Source of the DNA: Rudaea sp. 3F27F6
GTDB taxonomy: Bacteria > Pseudomonadota > Gammaproteobacteria > Xanthomonadales > Rhodanobacteraceae
Length of the DNA: 64,000 bases
Direction of reading: 5' to 3'
Assembly: GCF_005503555.1 (NCBI RefSeq)
Contig: NZ_SCNG01000001.1
Location: forward strand, 1,302,001-1,366,000
The position numbers and the translations under genes are program-made. This document shows positions 6,859 through 15,159 of this stretch, one piece after another (position 1 is the stretch's first letter; the number at the start of each line of letters is the position of its first letter). Under the pieces are notes generated by a model. It had not been told where the DNA came from, did no database searches, and saw only the letters and a list, made by a program, of their open reading frames with translations.

Positions 6859-8598
6859 ATGCCTTTGTCGTCCGATGCGCTGCAACGAACGCTAGGCGTT
6901 TCTCCGGAATCTGCCGATGCGGCGCTAGATCTCGCGCGTGCCAACCTGAATTCGATGCACTACGGGCGCAGCGTCGCGGCGGCACTGGCAGCGATCAAAT
7001 TTCGCCCCGAAAGCGCCGAAGCGTGGCTCCTGCTCGGCGTCGCCAGCCGCTATCTGAAAGCCTACGACAAAGCCGAAGCCGCGCTGCTTCATGCCATCGA
7101 ATTGGCACCGGCGTCGGCCGAGGCGGTCAAGGAGCTGGCGATGGCGCGCTACGAGCGCGGCGATCACGAGCTCGCAGCCGTCGGTTTCCACCGCGCAAAA
7201 ATCTTGGCGCCTCTGGATCTCGGCATCGCCTGGCTCGATGCGCTCGCCCACCCCAAATTCCTCGCCGACTCGGCGCAGGCCGACGCCGCCGTTTCCCGTT
7301 TCGAGCACGGGCTCGAACAGGCCATCGCCCTGGCCGAGGCGAATCCGCACTGGGACAAGGCGCTGCAGGCCGCGGTCTGGATCAAGCCCTTCCACCTGCA
7401 CTACTACGCCCGCGATACCGAACGGCTGAGCTTCCGCTTCGGCGATCTGCTCGAAACGATCGTCGATTCGCACACCGCGCAGTTTTCCGCGCCCATAGCC
7501 ACGCGACAGGCAGCCGGCCGCCGCCGCATCGGCTTCGTCTGCAGCGCACTGCGCACGCACACGGTGGCGCGCTACTTCGCCGAATGGCTGCTGCGTCTCG
7601 ACCAGTCCCGCTTCGAGCCGCAGGTGTGGAATCTGAGTGCGACGCTCGATGCAGTCAGCGCGGAAATCCGCGCGGCGATCACCGCGACGCACGAAGTCGG
7701 CAATCTCGACGTGGTCGATATCGCACAATCGATACGCGATGCGCAGCTCGACGCGCTCGTCCATCTCGACGTCGGCATGGACGGCCGCACCGGCCTGCTC
7801 GCGGCGATGCGCCTCGCCCCGGTGCAGTGCGTCGCCTACGGGCATCCGGTCACGACCGGCTCGACGCGCATCGACTATTTCCTCAGCGGCGACGCGATGG
7901 AGCCCGCCGACGCCGACGCGCATTACCGCGAGCGGCTCGTGCGCCTGCCCGGCCTCGGCGCGCTGCCGCGCCGGCCGCCGGCAGCGGGCGACGGCAGCTG
8001 GCTCGCTCGCGACGGCGATCGTCCGCTGATGCTCTGCGTGCAGAACCTGATCAAGATCGTGCCCGAGTTCGATGCGCTCGCTGCACGCATCGCCGCGCGC
8101 AGCAACGCGACGATCGTGTTCTTCGAGAATCAGCCGGCGATGGCCGCACGCTTCCGCGCACGCCTGGAGAAATCGTGCGCCGCGCAAGGCATCGACTTCG
8201 ACCGGCACTTCCGCATCGTTCCACGCCGTGCCTACGCCGAGTATCTCGGCGCCGTCGCCGCGGCCGATCTCGTGCTCGACTCAATCCACTTCAGCGGCGG
8301 CTCGACCAGCCTCGACGTGCTGAGCCTCGGCACGCCGCTCGTGACCCTCGAAGGCAAGCGCATGCGCGGCCGGCAAACCGCAGGCATGTTGCGCATGCTC
8401 GGCGTCGAAGAGCTGATCGCCGCGGACGCGGATGCCTATGTCGAACTCGCGGTCGGTCTCGCCGCCGACCGCGCGCGCCGCGACGATCTGCGCCGGCGTC
8501 TGCTCGCCAAACAGGACCTGCTTTTCTCCGATGCGCGCGTGATGCCCGCGCTCGAAGCCTTCCTCGCCGACGTGGCTGCGCCGCAACGAAACGCCTAG
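6859..8598 (+). CDS. TPR-containing GT41 (OGT/SPINDLY-like) glycosyltransferase
   Basis: The 579-residue protein has N-terminal TPR-like helices (about residues 10-150) and a C-terminal GT41-type catalytic region. Family signatures are YGHPVTTGSTRIDYFLSGD, the NLIKIVPEF stretch with the Lys that contacts UDP in OGT relatives, and SGGSTSLDVLSLGTPLVTLEG followed by RMRGRQTAG and GVEELIA. Members transfer GlcNAc or glucose from UDP-sugars to Ser/Thr (OGT) or Asn (HMW1C-like). Acceptor and sugar cannot be told here. There is no signal peptide, so it is cytoplasmic. The start at 6859 is chosen because an upstream in-frame ATG at 6781 would add a poorly conserved tail over the divergent promoter. 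No adhesin gene is adjacent. Confidence 0.82.
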   Translation: MPLSSDALQRTLGVSPESADAALDLARANLNSMHYGRSVAAALAAIKFRPESAEAWLLLGVASRYLKAYDKAEAALLHAIELAPASAEAVKELAMARYERGDHELAAVGFHRAKILAPLDLGIAWLDALAHPKFLADSAQADAAVSRFEHGLEQAIALAEANPHWDKALQAAVWIKPFHLHYYARDTERLSFRFGDLLETIVDSHTAQFSAPIATRQAAGRRRIGFVCSALRTHTVARYFAEWLLRLDQSRFEPQVWNLSATLDAVSAEIRAAITATHEVGNLDVVDIAQSIRDAQLDALVHLDVGMDGRTGLLAAMRLAPVQCVAYGHPVTTGSTRIDYFLSGDAMEPADADAHYRERLVRLPGLGALPRRPPAAGDGSWLARDGDRPLMLCVQNLIKIVPEFDALAARIAARSNATIVFFENQPAMAARFRARLEKSCAAQGIDFDRHFRIVPRRAYAEYLGAVAAADLVLDSIHFSGGSTSLDVLSLGTPLVTLEGKRMRGRQTAGMLRMLGVEELIAADADAYVELAVGLAADRARRDDLRRRLLAKQDLLFSDARVMPALEAFLADVAAPQRNA

Positions 8599-8665
8599 CA
8601 TTCCGCGCCATGCTTTGCTTTTTTTCGCGCGGCGCAGGACGATGGAGCAAACGCCATCGGAGTTC

Positions 8666-11083
8666 ATGATGCTGATCACACTCCTGCTCGCCCTCATCGC
8701 GCTCAGCGTCCTCGCCTTCATCGGCCGCGGCTTTCTCGCCTGGGTCGTCGCCGCCGGCATCTGGCTGGTCGGCTGGCGCCTGACCGGCATCGCCTCGCCG
8801 CTCCTGTTCGAGGCCACGGTCATCGTGCTGACCGTGCTCGCTGTGATCTTCGGTGTGGCGCCGATCCGCCGCGCGCTGATCACGAGCCGGGTCATGCCGA
8901 TCTTCGCCAAGGTACTGCCGCGGCTCGGCGAGACTGAGCGCATCGCGCTCGACGCCGGCACCGTGTGGTGGGACGCCGAGCTGTTCTCGGGCAAGCCCGA
9001 CTGGAAAAAGCTGCTTGACTTTCAGCCGCAGAAGCTGACCGCAGACGAGCAGGCGTTCATGGACGGCCCGGTCGAACAGCTCTGCGCGATGCTCGACGAC
9101 TGGCAGATCAATCAACTGCGCGACCTGCCACCCGAAGTCTGGGACTTCATCAAGAAGCAGGGCTTCTTCGGCATGATCATCCCGAAGGAATACGGCGGCC
9201 ACGGCTTCTCAGCGATTGCGCATTCGCGCGTGGTGACGCGGATTTCCTCGCGCTCGGTCGCAGCAGCGGTCACGGTGATGGTGCCGAATTCGCTCGGCCC
9301 GGGCGAACTGCTCTTGCATTACGGCACCGACGAGCAGAAGCAGTATTACCTGCCGCGGCTCGCGCGCGGCGAAGAGGTTCCGTGCTTCGGCCTGACCGGC
9401 CCGGAGGCCGGCTCCGATGCGGCGGCCACGCAATCGACCGGCATCGTCGAAAAGCACGTCGTCGACGGCAAGGAAATCCTCGGCCTGCGCCTGGAATGGA
9501 AGAAGCGCTACATCACGCTGGCGCCGGTCGCCACCCTGATCGGCCTCGCCTTCCGCATCAAGGATCCCGACCATCTGCTCGGCGACCAGGACGATCTCGG
9601 CATCACCTGCGCGCTGATTCCGCACGACCTGCCGGGCATCGAGATCGGCCTGCGCCACGATCCGATGGGCGTGCCGTTTATGAACGGGCCCATCGTCGGC
9701 AAAGACGTGTTCGTGCCGCTGGACCAGGTGATCGGCGGCCGCGCGGGCATCGGCCAGGGCTGGCGCATGCTCATGGAAAGCCTCGCCGCGGGCCGTTCGA
9801 TCTCGCTGCCCGCGCTCAGCGTCGGCGCCGCGCAGATGATGACGCGCATCTGCGGTGCCTATGCGACGGTACGCGAACAGTTCGATACGCCGATCGGCCG
9901 CTTCGAAGGCATCGAGGAACCGCTCGCGCGCATCGCCGCAAAGACCTACATGATGACCGCCACGCGCACCCTGACCTGCGGCGCGCTCGACGCGGGCGAG
10001 AAGCCGGCCGTGCTCTCGGCGATCGCCAAGGCGTATCTCACCGACAGCATGCGCGAGGTCGTCACCGACGCAATGGACATCCGCGCCGGCTCGGCGATCC
10101 AGCGCGGGCCGCGCAACTCGCTCGCGCGCGCCTGGGACGCGGTGCCGATCGGCATCACCGTCGAAGGCGCGAACATCCTCACGCGCTCGATGATCATTTA
10201 CGGCCAGGGTGCGATCCGCTGCCATCCGTTCGTGCAGAAGGAAATCGCCGCGGTCGCCGCGAACGATCTCGCCGCGTTCGATGCGGCGCTATTCGGCCAC
10301 ATCAATCTGGTGCTGCGCAATGTCACGCGCGCGAAGCTGCTCGCGCTGACCGGCAGCCGTCTTGCCGCCGCGCCCGACGTGCAGGACACGCAGCGCTATT
10401 ACCAGCATCTCTCGCGCTTCTCGGCCGCGTTCGAGTTTGCCTCGGACGTCGCCATGGGCACGCTCGGCGGCTCACTCAAGCGTCGCGAGAAAATCTCCGG
10501 ACGGCTTGCCGATGCGCTCGCCTATCTCTACCTCGCATCGAGCGCACTCAAACGCTATCACGACGAAGCGAAGACCACGGCGAACCTCAACCTCGTTTCC
10601 TGGTGCGCGGAATATTCACTATACAAAGTGCAGGAAGCGCTGCTCGGCGTGATCGAGAACCTGCCGACGCGCGGCGCGGCATGGGTGCTCCGACTCGCCA
10701 CATTCCCGCTCGGCGCGCATTTCCGCCCGCCGTCGGACAAGCTCGGCGCACGCGTGGCGCGCGACATCCTCGAAAACCGCGAGGCGCGCGCGACCCTGAC
10801 CGGCGACATCTTCATCCCGCCGCCGACCGAACAGGGCCTCGGCACGCTCGAAGCCGCACTCGACAAGGCGGTGCGCGCAATCCCAGTCGAAACCAAGCTG
10901 CGCGACGCGGTGCGCGCCGGCACGCTCGACCGCGCGCCGGGCTACATGCTCGACGAGATGGGCTTGAAAGCCGGCGTGATCACCCAGGCCGAGTACGACC
11001 TGCTGCAGGACGCCGAAGCCGCGCGCAACGAAGTCGTTGCGGTCGATGCGTTCGACCCGGCGATTTTCAAGACCTTGCATTGA
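8666..11083 (+). CDS. fadE: Acyl-CoA dehydrogenase, FadE type
   Basis: FadE catalyses the first, FAD-dependent step of fatty-acid beta-oxidation, making trans-2-enoyl-CoA. With 805 residues it matches the long gammaproteobacterial FadE (about 814) rather than ordinary 380-residue dehydrogenases. Two N-terminal hydrophobic segments (residues 1-75) anchor it to the membrane. The dehydrogenase core includes FGLTGPEAGSDAAATQS, REQFDTPIGRFEGIEEPLARIA and VEGANILTRSMIIYGQGAIRCHP. The FadE-specific C-terminal domain follows (about residues 560-805). Start 8666 is chosen because GGAG lies just before the ATG-ATG pair. It is 68 bp downstream of the glycosyltransferase gene, with no functional link apparent. 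Confidence 0.95.
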   Translation: MMLITLLLALIALSVLAFIGRGFLAWVVAAGIWLVGWRLTGIASPLLFEATVIVLTVLAVIFGVAPIRRALITSRVMPIFAKVLPRLGETERIALDAGTVWWDAELFSGKPDWKKLLDFQPQKLTADEQAFMDGPVEQLCAMLDDWQINQLRDLPPEVWDFIKKQGFFGMIIPKEYGGHGFSAIAHSRVVTRISSRSVAAAVTVMVPNSLGPGELLLHYGTDEQKQYYLPRLARGEEVPCFGLTGPEAGSDAAATQSTGIVEKHVVDGKEILGLRLEWKKRYITLAPVATLIGLAFRIKDPDHLLGDQDDLGITCALIPHDLPGIEIGLRHDPMGVPFMNGPIVGKDVFVPLDQVIGGRAGIGQGWRMLMESLAAGRSISLPALSVGAAQMMTRICGAYATVREQFDTPIGRFEGIEEPLARIAAKTYMMTATRTLTCGALDAGEKPAVLSAIAKAYLTDSMREVVTDAMDIRAGSAIQRGPRNSLARAWDAVPIGITVEGANILTRSMIIYGQGAIRCHPFVQKEIAAVAANDLAAFDAALFGHINLVLRNVTRAKLLALTGSRLAAAPDVQDTQRYYQHLSRFSAAFEFASDVAMGTLGGSLKRREKISGRLADALAYLYLASSALKRYHDEAKTTANLNLVSWCAEYSLYKVQEALLGVIENLPTRGAAWVLRLATFPLGAHFRPPSDKLGARVARDILENREARATLTGDIFIPPPTEQGLGTLEAALDKAVRAIPVETKLRDAVRAGTLDRAPGYMLDEMGLKAGVITQAEYDLLQDAEAARNEVVAVDAFDPAIFKTLH

Positions 11084-11100
11084 TTCGTCGCTGTCGCGAA

Positions 11101-11136
11101 AGCGGAAACGGAAACGGCGACGGCGACGGCGAAAAG
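11101..11136 (+). repeat. Hexanucleotide-like low-complexity tract
   Basis: Between fadE and the next gene lie GGAAAC units (two) followed by GGCGAC units (three) in tandem. This is a short simple repeat in noncoding DNA that could vary in length by slippage. It is about 75 bp upstream of the following start codon. Confidence 0.6.
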
Positions 11137-11209
11137 CCACTCGATCGTGCGTCGGAGATTCGCGCTACGCGTCCGCTAGACTTAACCCCTGCTTTCGGAG
11201 AGCGTCGTC

Positions 11210-11998
11210 ATGCAGAAATTTTTCGTCCTCGCTTTTCTGCTGCTGTCGGCATTCGTCACGACAGAGAACGCCTCGGCCGACACACGGCTCGGCGATAGTT
11301 GCGATCTTTCCGTGCTCGGCGCCAAGGACAAGGACGGCTTCCTGCGCTTCGACGGCGCGCTGCGTTCGGCGCTCGCAAAGCAGGACGCCGCTGCGCTCGC
11401 CCTGCTCGTCGATTTTCCGCTGACCCTGAACTACGGCGACGGCGCCCATGTTTCGCTGAACGATGCGGCCACGCTGCAGATACGTTTCCCCGAGGCCTTT
11501 CCGCCGGCGCTGCGCAGCGCGGTGCTCGCGCAGAAACCCGAATCGCTGTTCTGCAAGTACGACGGCCTGATGTACGGCAACGGCGAGCTCTGGGCGAATC
11601 TGGTCGGCGAGGGCAACGCGCCGCAATTCCGCATCACCGCGGTCAACCTGCCCGATGTCACCGCGCGCAGCGCCAAGCCGGCCGAAACGAAGGTCCAGCT
11701 CGCCTGCAGCACCGACAAGTTCCATATCGTCATCGACGGCAAGGATGACGCTCCGCGCTATCGCTCGTGGAACAGCCCGCATGCGCCGCCCGACGCGCCG
11801 GCGCTCGAACTCGTCGGCCAGGGCGACGGCGAGGGCACCGGCGTATGCTTCCACCGCATCTGGCGTTTTCGCAACAGCAATGTCGGCTACGTGCTGAGCC
11901 AGCCGGGCTGCAGCGAGGGCAGCGTGCCCGAGAAGGCCAAGGCGCAGCTCGAAGTACGCATAGGCAACCGCCCGCCCCTGACTTCCTGGTGCTACTGA
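11210..11998 (+). CDS. Exported hypothetical protein
   Basis: The 262-residue protein has a clear Sec signal peptide (MQKFFVLAFLLLSAFVTT, cleavage probably after NASA). The mature part has five cysteines and ends SWCY, so disulphide bonds in the periplasm are likely. Residues 45-120 (GALRSALAKQDAAALALLVDFPLTLNYGDG and following) resemble periplasmic stress or lysozyme-inhibitor-like proteins of unknown role, but I recognise no firm family. An AGAGCGTCGTC upstream gives a weak ribosome-binding site. The next gene starts one base after the stop codon, so the two are probably translated from one mRNA. Confidence 0.7.
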   Translation: MQKFFVLAFLLLSAFVTTENASADTRLGDSCDLSVLGAKDKDGFLRFDGALRSALAKQDAAALALLVDFPLTLNYGDGAHVSLNDAATLQIRFPEAFPPALRSAVLAQKPESLFCKYDGLMYGNGELWANLVGEGNAPQFRITAVNLPDVTARSAKPAETKVQLACSTDKFHIVIDGKDDAPRYRSWNSPHAPPDAPALELVGQGDGEGTGVCFHRIWRFRNSNVGYVLSQPGCSEGSVPEKAKAQLEVRIGNRPPLTSWCY

Positions 11999-11999
11999 T

Positions 12000-12632
12000 A
12001 TGGACAAGGCCGCCTGGTACTTCGATTTCGTCTCGCCGTTTTCCTATCTGCAGCTAAACAAGGTGCTGAGCTGGCGCGCGCGGCTCGACATCACGCCGAT
12101 ACCGATCGCCTTCGGCGCGGTGCTCAAGCATCACGGTCAGCTCGGCCCGGCGGAGATCGCGGGCAAGCGCGAATTCACTTATCGCTTCGTGCAATGGCAG
12201 GCCGATCACGCGGGCGCCGCGCTGCGTTTTCCACCGCAGCATCCGTTCAACCCGCTCGCCGCGCTGCGGCTTTGCATCGCCGCGGGGACGACCTGGGATG
12301 CGATCGAGACGATCTTCCATCATCTCTGGCGCGACGGCAAAGCGGGAGCGACGGCGGGCGAACTCGCCGACGCGGGCCGCGCACTCGGCATCGCCGACGT
12401 CGAAGCCGCGATCAACGATGCTGCGGTGAAGAATGCTTTGCGTGCGAATACCGACGGCGCGATCGCGGCCGGCGTGTTCGGCGTGCCGACATTGATGGTC
12501 GGCAAGGACGTCTTCTGGGGCAACGACGCGACGCCGATGATCGAAGACTGGCTCGCACATCCGCAGCGCTTCGCCACCGACGAGTACCGGCGCATCGCCG
12601 ACCTGCCGTTCGGCGTCGAACGCAGACGCTGA
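12000..12632 (+). CDS. 2-hydroxychromene-2-carboxylate isomerase family protein
   Basis: The 210-residue protein matches the DsbA-fold / kappa-class glutathione transferase group that includes NahD, which uses glutathione to isomerise 2-hydroxychromene-2-carboxylate in naphthalene degradation. Signatures are the N-terminal WYFDFVSPFSYL, with the Ser that binds the glutathione thiol, the helical insert FPPQHPFNPLAALRL, and the cis-proline loop GVFGVPTLMVG followed by FWGNDATPMIEDWL. No other naphthalene-pathway gene is adjacent, so its substrate is open. It begins one base after the upstream exported-protein gene. Confidence 0.88.
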   Translation: MDKAAWYFDFVSPFSYLQLNKVLSWRARLDITPIPIAFGAVLKHHGQLGPAEIAGKREFTYRFVQWQADHAGAALRFPPQHPFNPLAALRLCIAAGTTWDAIETIFHHLWRDGKAGATAGELADAGRALGIADVEAAINDAAVKNALRANTDGAIAAGVFGVPTLMVGKDVFWGNDATPMIEDWLAHPQRFATDEYRRIADLPFGVERRR

Positions 12633-12665
12633 CGCCACGATCGTCCGCGCGGTCTGCAAGGAGCG

Positions 12666-13544
12666 ATGAGCGGTTACTATGCGCTCCCCCTCCTTCATTC
12701 TGCCTCGATCGTGACGCACGCCGATTCCGCCTCCCCGCCCCTGCTCGAACTCCATGACGCGCGCCTCGTGCGCGGCGGCAACGAAATCCTCCATGGCCTC
12801 AGCCTGCGCATCGAGCCGGGCCAACACACGGCGATCGTCGGGCCGAACGGCGCGGGCAAATCCTCGCTCGTGCGCATGATCCATCGCGACGACTATCCGC
12901 TTGCCCACGACGACGGCACGCCGCCGATGCGCATCCTCGGCCGCACGCGCTGGGACGTGTTCGAGCTGCGCAAGCACCTCGGCATCGTCTCCGGCGATCT
13001 GCAGCAGCGCCTGACCGGCGAGGATCTCGTCGACGGCCTCGATGCGGTGATCTCGGGTTTCTTCGCCAGCCACGTGCTCTCGTTCAATCACGAGGTGACC
13101 GATGCGATGCGCGAAGCCGCGAACACCGCGCTCGAACGGCTAGGCGCCACGCGCCTGGCGCATCGGCGCTTCTCGACCTTGTCGACCGGTGAGGCGCGCC
13201 GCGTGCTGATCGCGCGCGCGCTCGTGCACGATCCCGGCGCGGTTCTGCTCGACGAGCCGACCGCCGGCCTCGATTTCGTCGCCCAGCGCACCTTGCTCGA
13301 GAGCCTGCGCGGACTCGCGCACGGCGGCACCACACTGGTTCTCGTCACCCATCATCTGGAAGAGATCCTGCCCGAGATCGATCACGTGATCCTGCTGCGC
13401 GAAGGCCAGGTTTTCGCCCAGGGATCGAAAGCCGAGGTTCTGCGCTCGGAGGTATTGAGTGCACAATACGGGGTGCCGATCCGGGTGCGCAGCAACGGCA
13501 GTTATTTCCACGCGGAGTTCGACGAGACAGACTCGGGCGGCTGA
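12666..13544 (+). CDS. Solitary ABC transporter ATP-binding protein
   Basis: The 292-residue protein is an ABC ATPase with Walker A GPNGAGKSS (about residues 60-68), signature LSTGEARR, Walker B AVLLDEPTAGLD and a switch His in VLVTHHLEE. No permease or binding-protein gene is nearby, and the closest pattern is the ModF/YlmA group of lone ATPases whose role is unclear. ATG at 12666 follows AAGGAGCG very closely. A GTG at 12711 just before the conserved region is an alternative start. It lies 33 bp after the isomerase gene on the same strand. Confidence 0.85.
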   Translation: MSGYYALPLLHSASIVTHADSASPPLLELHDARLVRGGNEILHGLSLRIEPGQHTAIVGPNGAGKSSLVRMIHRDDYPLAHDDGTPPMRILGRTRWDVFELRKHLGIVSGDLQQRLTGEDLVDGLDAVISGFFASHVLSFNHEVTDAMREAANTALERLGATRLAHRRFSTLSTGEARRVLIARALVHDPGAVLLDEPTAGLDFVAQRTLLESLRGLAHGGTTLVLVTHHLEEILPEIDHVILLREGQVFAQGSKAEVLRSEVLSAQYGVPIRVRSNGSYFHAEFDETDSGG

Positions 13545-13587
13545 CCTGCGCCGCCTGGGAGGCGCATTCCGCCCAAGGAGTTGAGCG

Positions 13588-13947
13588 ATGCCGACGGCCT
13601 CTTCCCGCAATCCCCCGATCCTCGCCTGGATCTTCCTCGTCGCGGCCATCGTCACCGAAGTCATCGGCACGTCGTTCATGGCGGAAGCCGCGCGCGACGG
13701 CGGTTATCTCGGCTATCTCGTCATGGCCGTCGCACTGGCGGTTTCCTACTATTTTCTCGCCCTCTCGATCCGCAGCATCGCCGTCGGCATCGCCTACGCG
13801 ATCTGGGAAGGGCTCGGCCTTACCCTGCTGACCCTGGTCGGCGTGTTCGTGTTCAACGAAGGGCTGTCGATGCGCGAATTCGTCGGCCTGGCCATCGCCG
13901 TCGCCGGCATCGTCTGCGTCGCGCTCGGCGAGGAGCACGCAGCATGA
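13588..13947 (+). CDS. SMR transporter subunit, MdtJ-like
   Basis: This 119-residue protein has four transmembrane helices of the small multidrug resistance family. The essential Glu of helix 1 is present in VTEVIGTSFM, and the helix-4 region carries GLAIAVAGIVCVALGEE. An AAGGAG lies 7 bp before the start. Its stop overlaps the start of the second SMR gene by four bases (ATGA), so the two are translationally coupled and very likely form a heterodimer. Paired SMR proteins of this kind (MdtJI) export spermidine or cationic drugs; the substrate here is inferred only from the pairing. Confidence 0.85.
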   Translation: MPTASSRNPPILAWIFLVAAIVTEVIGTSFMAEAARDGGYLGYLVMAVALAVSYYFLALSIRSIAVGIAYAIWEGLGLTLLTLVGVFVFNEGLSMREFVGLAIAVAGIVCVALGEEHAA

Positions 13948-14264
13948 CCCTCGTACCGATCCTGTTCGTGACGACTTCCGCGCTCATCGATATCGCGGCC
14001 AATATGATGATCGCGAAGTCGCAAGGCTTCCGCAAAGTCGGTTGGGGAGCCGGCGCGATCGCGCTGGTATGGATCGCCTTCGCCCTGCTCGGGCAGGCGG
14101 TGAAGAGCATGGATCTTGCCGTCGCCTACGCCATGTGGGGCGCGATCGGCGTGTTCGGAACGGCGATCGTCGGGCGCATTCTGTTCGGCCATCGCCTGCG
14201 CCCGATCGGATGGATCGGCATCGCGCTGGTCACGACGGCGGTCGTGATTCTCTCGACGGCCTGA
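13944..14264 (+). CDS. SMR transporter subunit, MdtI-like, with Asp for the helix-1 Glu
   Basis: This 106-residue four-helix protein aligns with MdtI along its length: SQGFRKVGWG after helix 1, AFALLGQAVKSMDLAVAYAMWG in helices 2-3 and GRILFGHRLRPIGWIGIALV near the end. The acidic residue of helix 1 that carries protons and cations is Asp (TSALIDIAANMM), where nearly all SMR proteins have Glu. The partner subunit keeps Glu, so the two sites of the dimer would differ. Its start overlaps the upstream stop. Confidence 0.85.
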   Translation: MTLVPILFVTTSALIDIAANMMIAKSQGFRKVGWGAGAIALVWIAFALLGQAVKSMDLAVAYAMWGAIGVFGTAIVGRILFGHRLRPIGWIGIALVTTAVVILSTA

Positions 14265-14343
14265 CGCGGCCTAGGCGCGCTTTCGCCTTTGCCGGGCCCG
14301 CTGCGCAATCGATCGGACTAGGCGCGATCGACAGCGATCCGTT

Positions 14344-14994
14344 TCAGTTCAGATGCGCTTCGATCAGCGCGCGTGTCGCTTTCGCGAGCGAGCTGACCGG
14401 GCCGGAATTGTTCGCAAAGGTCAGACGCGTGTAATAGCCGCCTTCGAGCAGCAGCATCAGCGCATCGCCGAGTGAATCCGGCTCGCGCGCACCCATCTCG
14501 CGCGCGTACTTGCGCAGGCGGCGGCGGATTTCAGTCTTGTAGTTGTGCACGATCGCGTTAAGGCGCTCGTTGTCCTCGGGAATCTCGACCGCCGCATTGC
14601 CGAGCGCGCAGCCGCGGCTCGAACGGCAGCCGCAATCGACCTTCGGCTTCTGCTTGGTCAAGTCGATCATCGCCTGCATCAGCGCTTCGACCTGGCGGCG
14701 CGGATCGCCCGCGTGCGGCGCGACGGTTTCGTCCCACCATTGCCAGTAGCTGCGCTCCTGGTCCATCAGGTATTCGGCGACCAGATCGTCCTTCGACGGA
14801 AAGTTGCGGTAGAAGCTCATCTTGTTCGTACCCGCGTCCTCGACGATCGCGTCGACGCAGACGCCGCGGATGCCGTGGCGGTAGAACAAGTCGGAAGCCG
14901 AGTCGCGGATGCGGTCGCGTACGCGCGGCTTGTCGCTGCGCGAAGGCGCTTCACTCACTAGCGAAACGGCGGCCGCCATTGATTTTGCGGACAT
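14344..14994 (-). CDS. TetR-family repressor of the adjacent RND operon
   Basis: The 216-residue protein has a TetR N-terminal helix-turn-helix (about residues 22-75, DRIRDSASDLFYRHGIRGVCVDAIVEDAG). The C-terminal part has DCGCRSSRGCALGNAAVEIP, with two closely spaced Cys residues that might sense redox or electrophiles (inference). It is divergent from the RND genes, with palindromic operators between. The ATG at 14994 is favoured over a GTG at 15003 because AGGAG lies nine bases before it. Regulation of the pump and itself is inferred from position. Confidence 0.88.
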   Translation of the reverse strand: MSAKSMAAAVSLVSEAPSRSDKPRVRDRIRDSASDLFYRHGIRGVCVDAIVEDAGTNKMSFYRNFPSKDDLVAEYLMDQERSYWQWWDETVAPHAGDPRRQVEALMQAMIDLTKQKPKVDCGCRSSRGCALGNAAVEIPEDNERLNAIVHNYKTEIRRRLRKYAREMGAREPDSLGDALMLLLEGGYYTRLTFANNSGPVSSLAKATRALIEAHLN

Positions 14995-15015
14995 GACACA
15001 CACTCCTCTTGACAG

Positions 15016-15061
15016 GTTAGTGACTGGTCAGTAACATCCCGTCACGTTACTGACCGGTAAC
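15016..15061. promoter_or_regulatory. Palindromic operator between tetR and the RND operon
   Basis: GGTCAGTAAC (15026-15035) and GTTACTGACC (15046-15055) form a perfect 10-bp inverted repeat with a 10-bp spacer. Each half also sits in its own imperfect palindrome (15016-15035 and 15046-15061). The arrangement suggests two TetR dimers bound at the divergent promoter. Confidence 0.7.
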
Positions 15062-15159
15062 ACACATTGTGACAGCTTCGCGCAGGCCGGGATCCAAGTC
15101 AAGGCATTACGCAACACAGATCACAAACGGTTCAGTCCAAAGGATACGAGGAGACCGCC

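Noticed and set aside
11101-11136. Contingency (phase-variable) locus
   Set aside because: The tract is short and imperfect and is not positioned at a core promoter or inside a gene.
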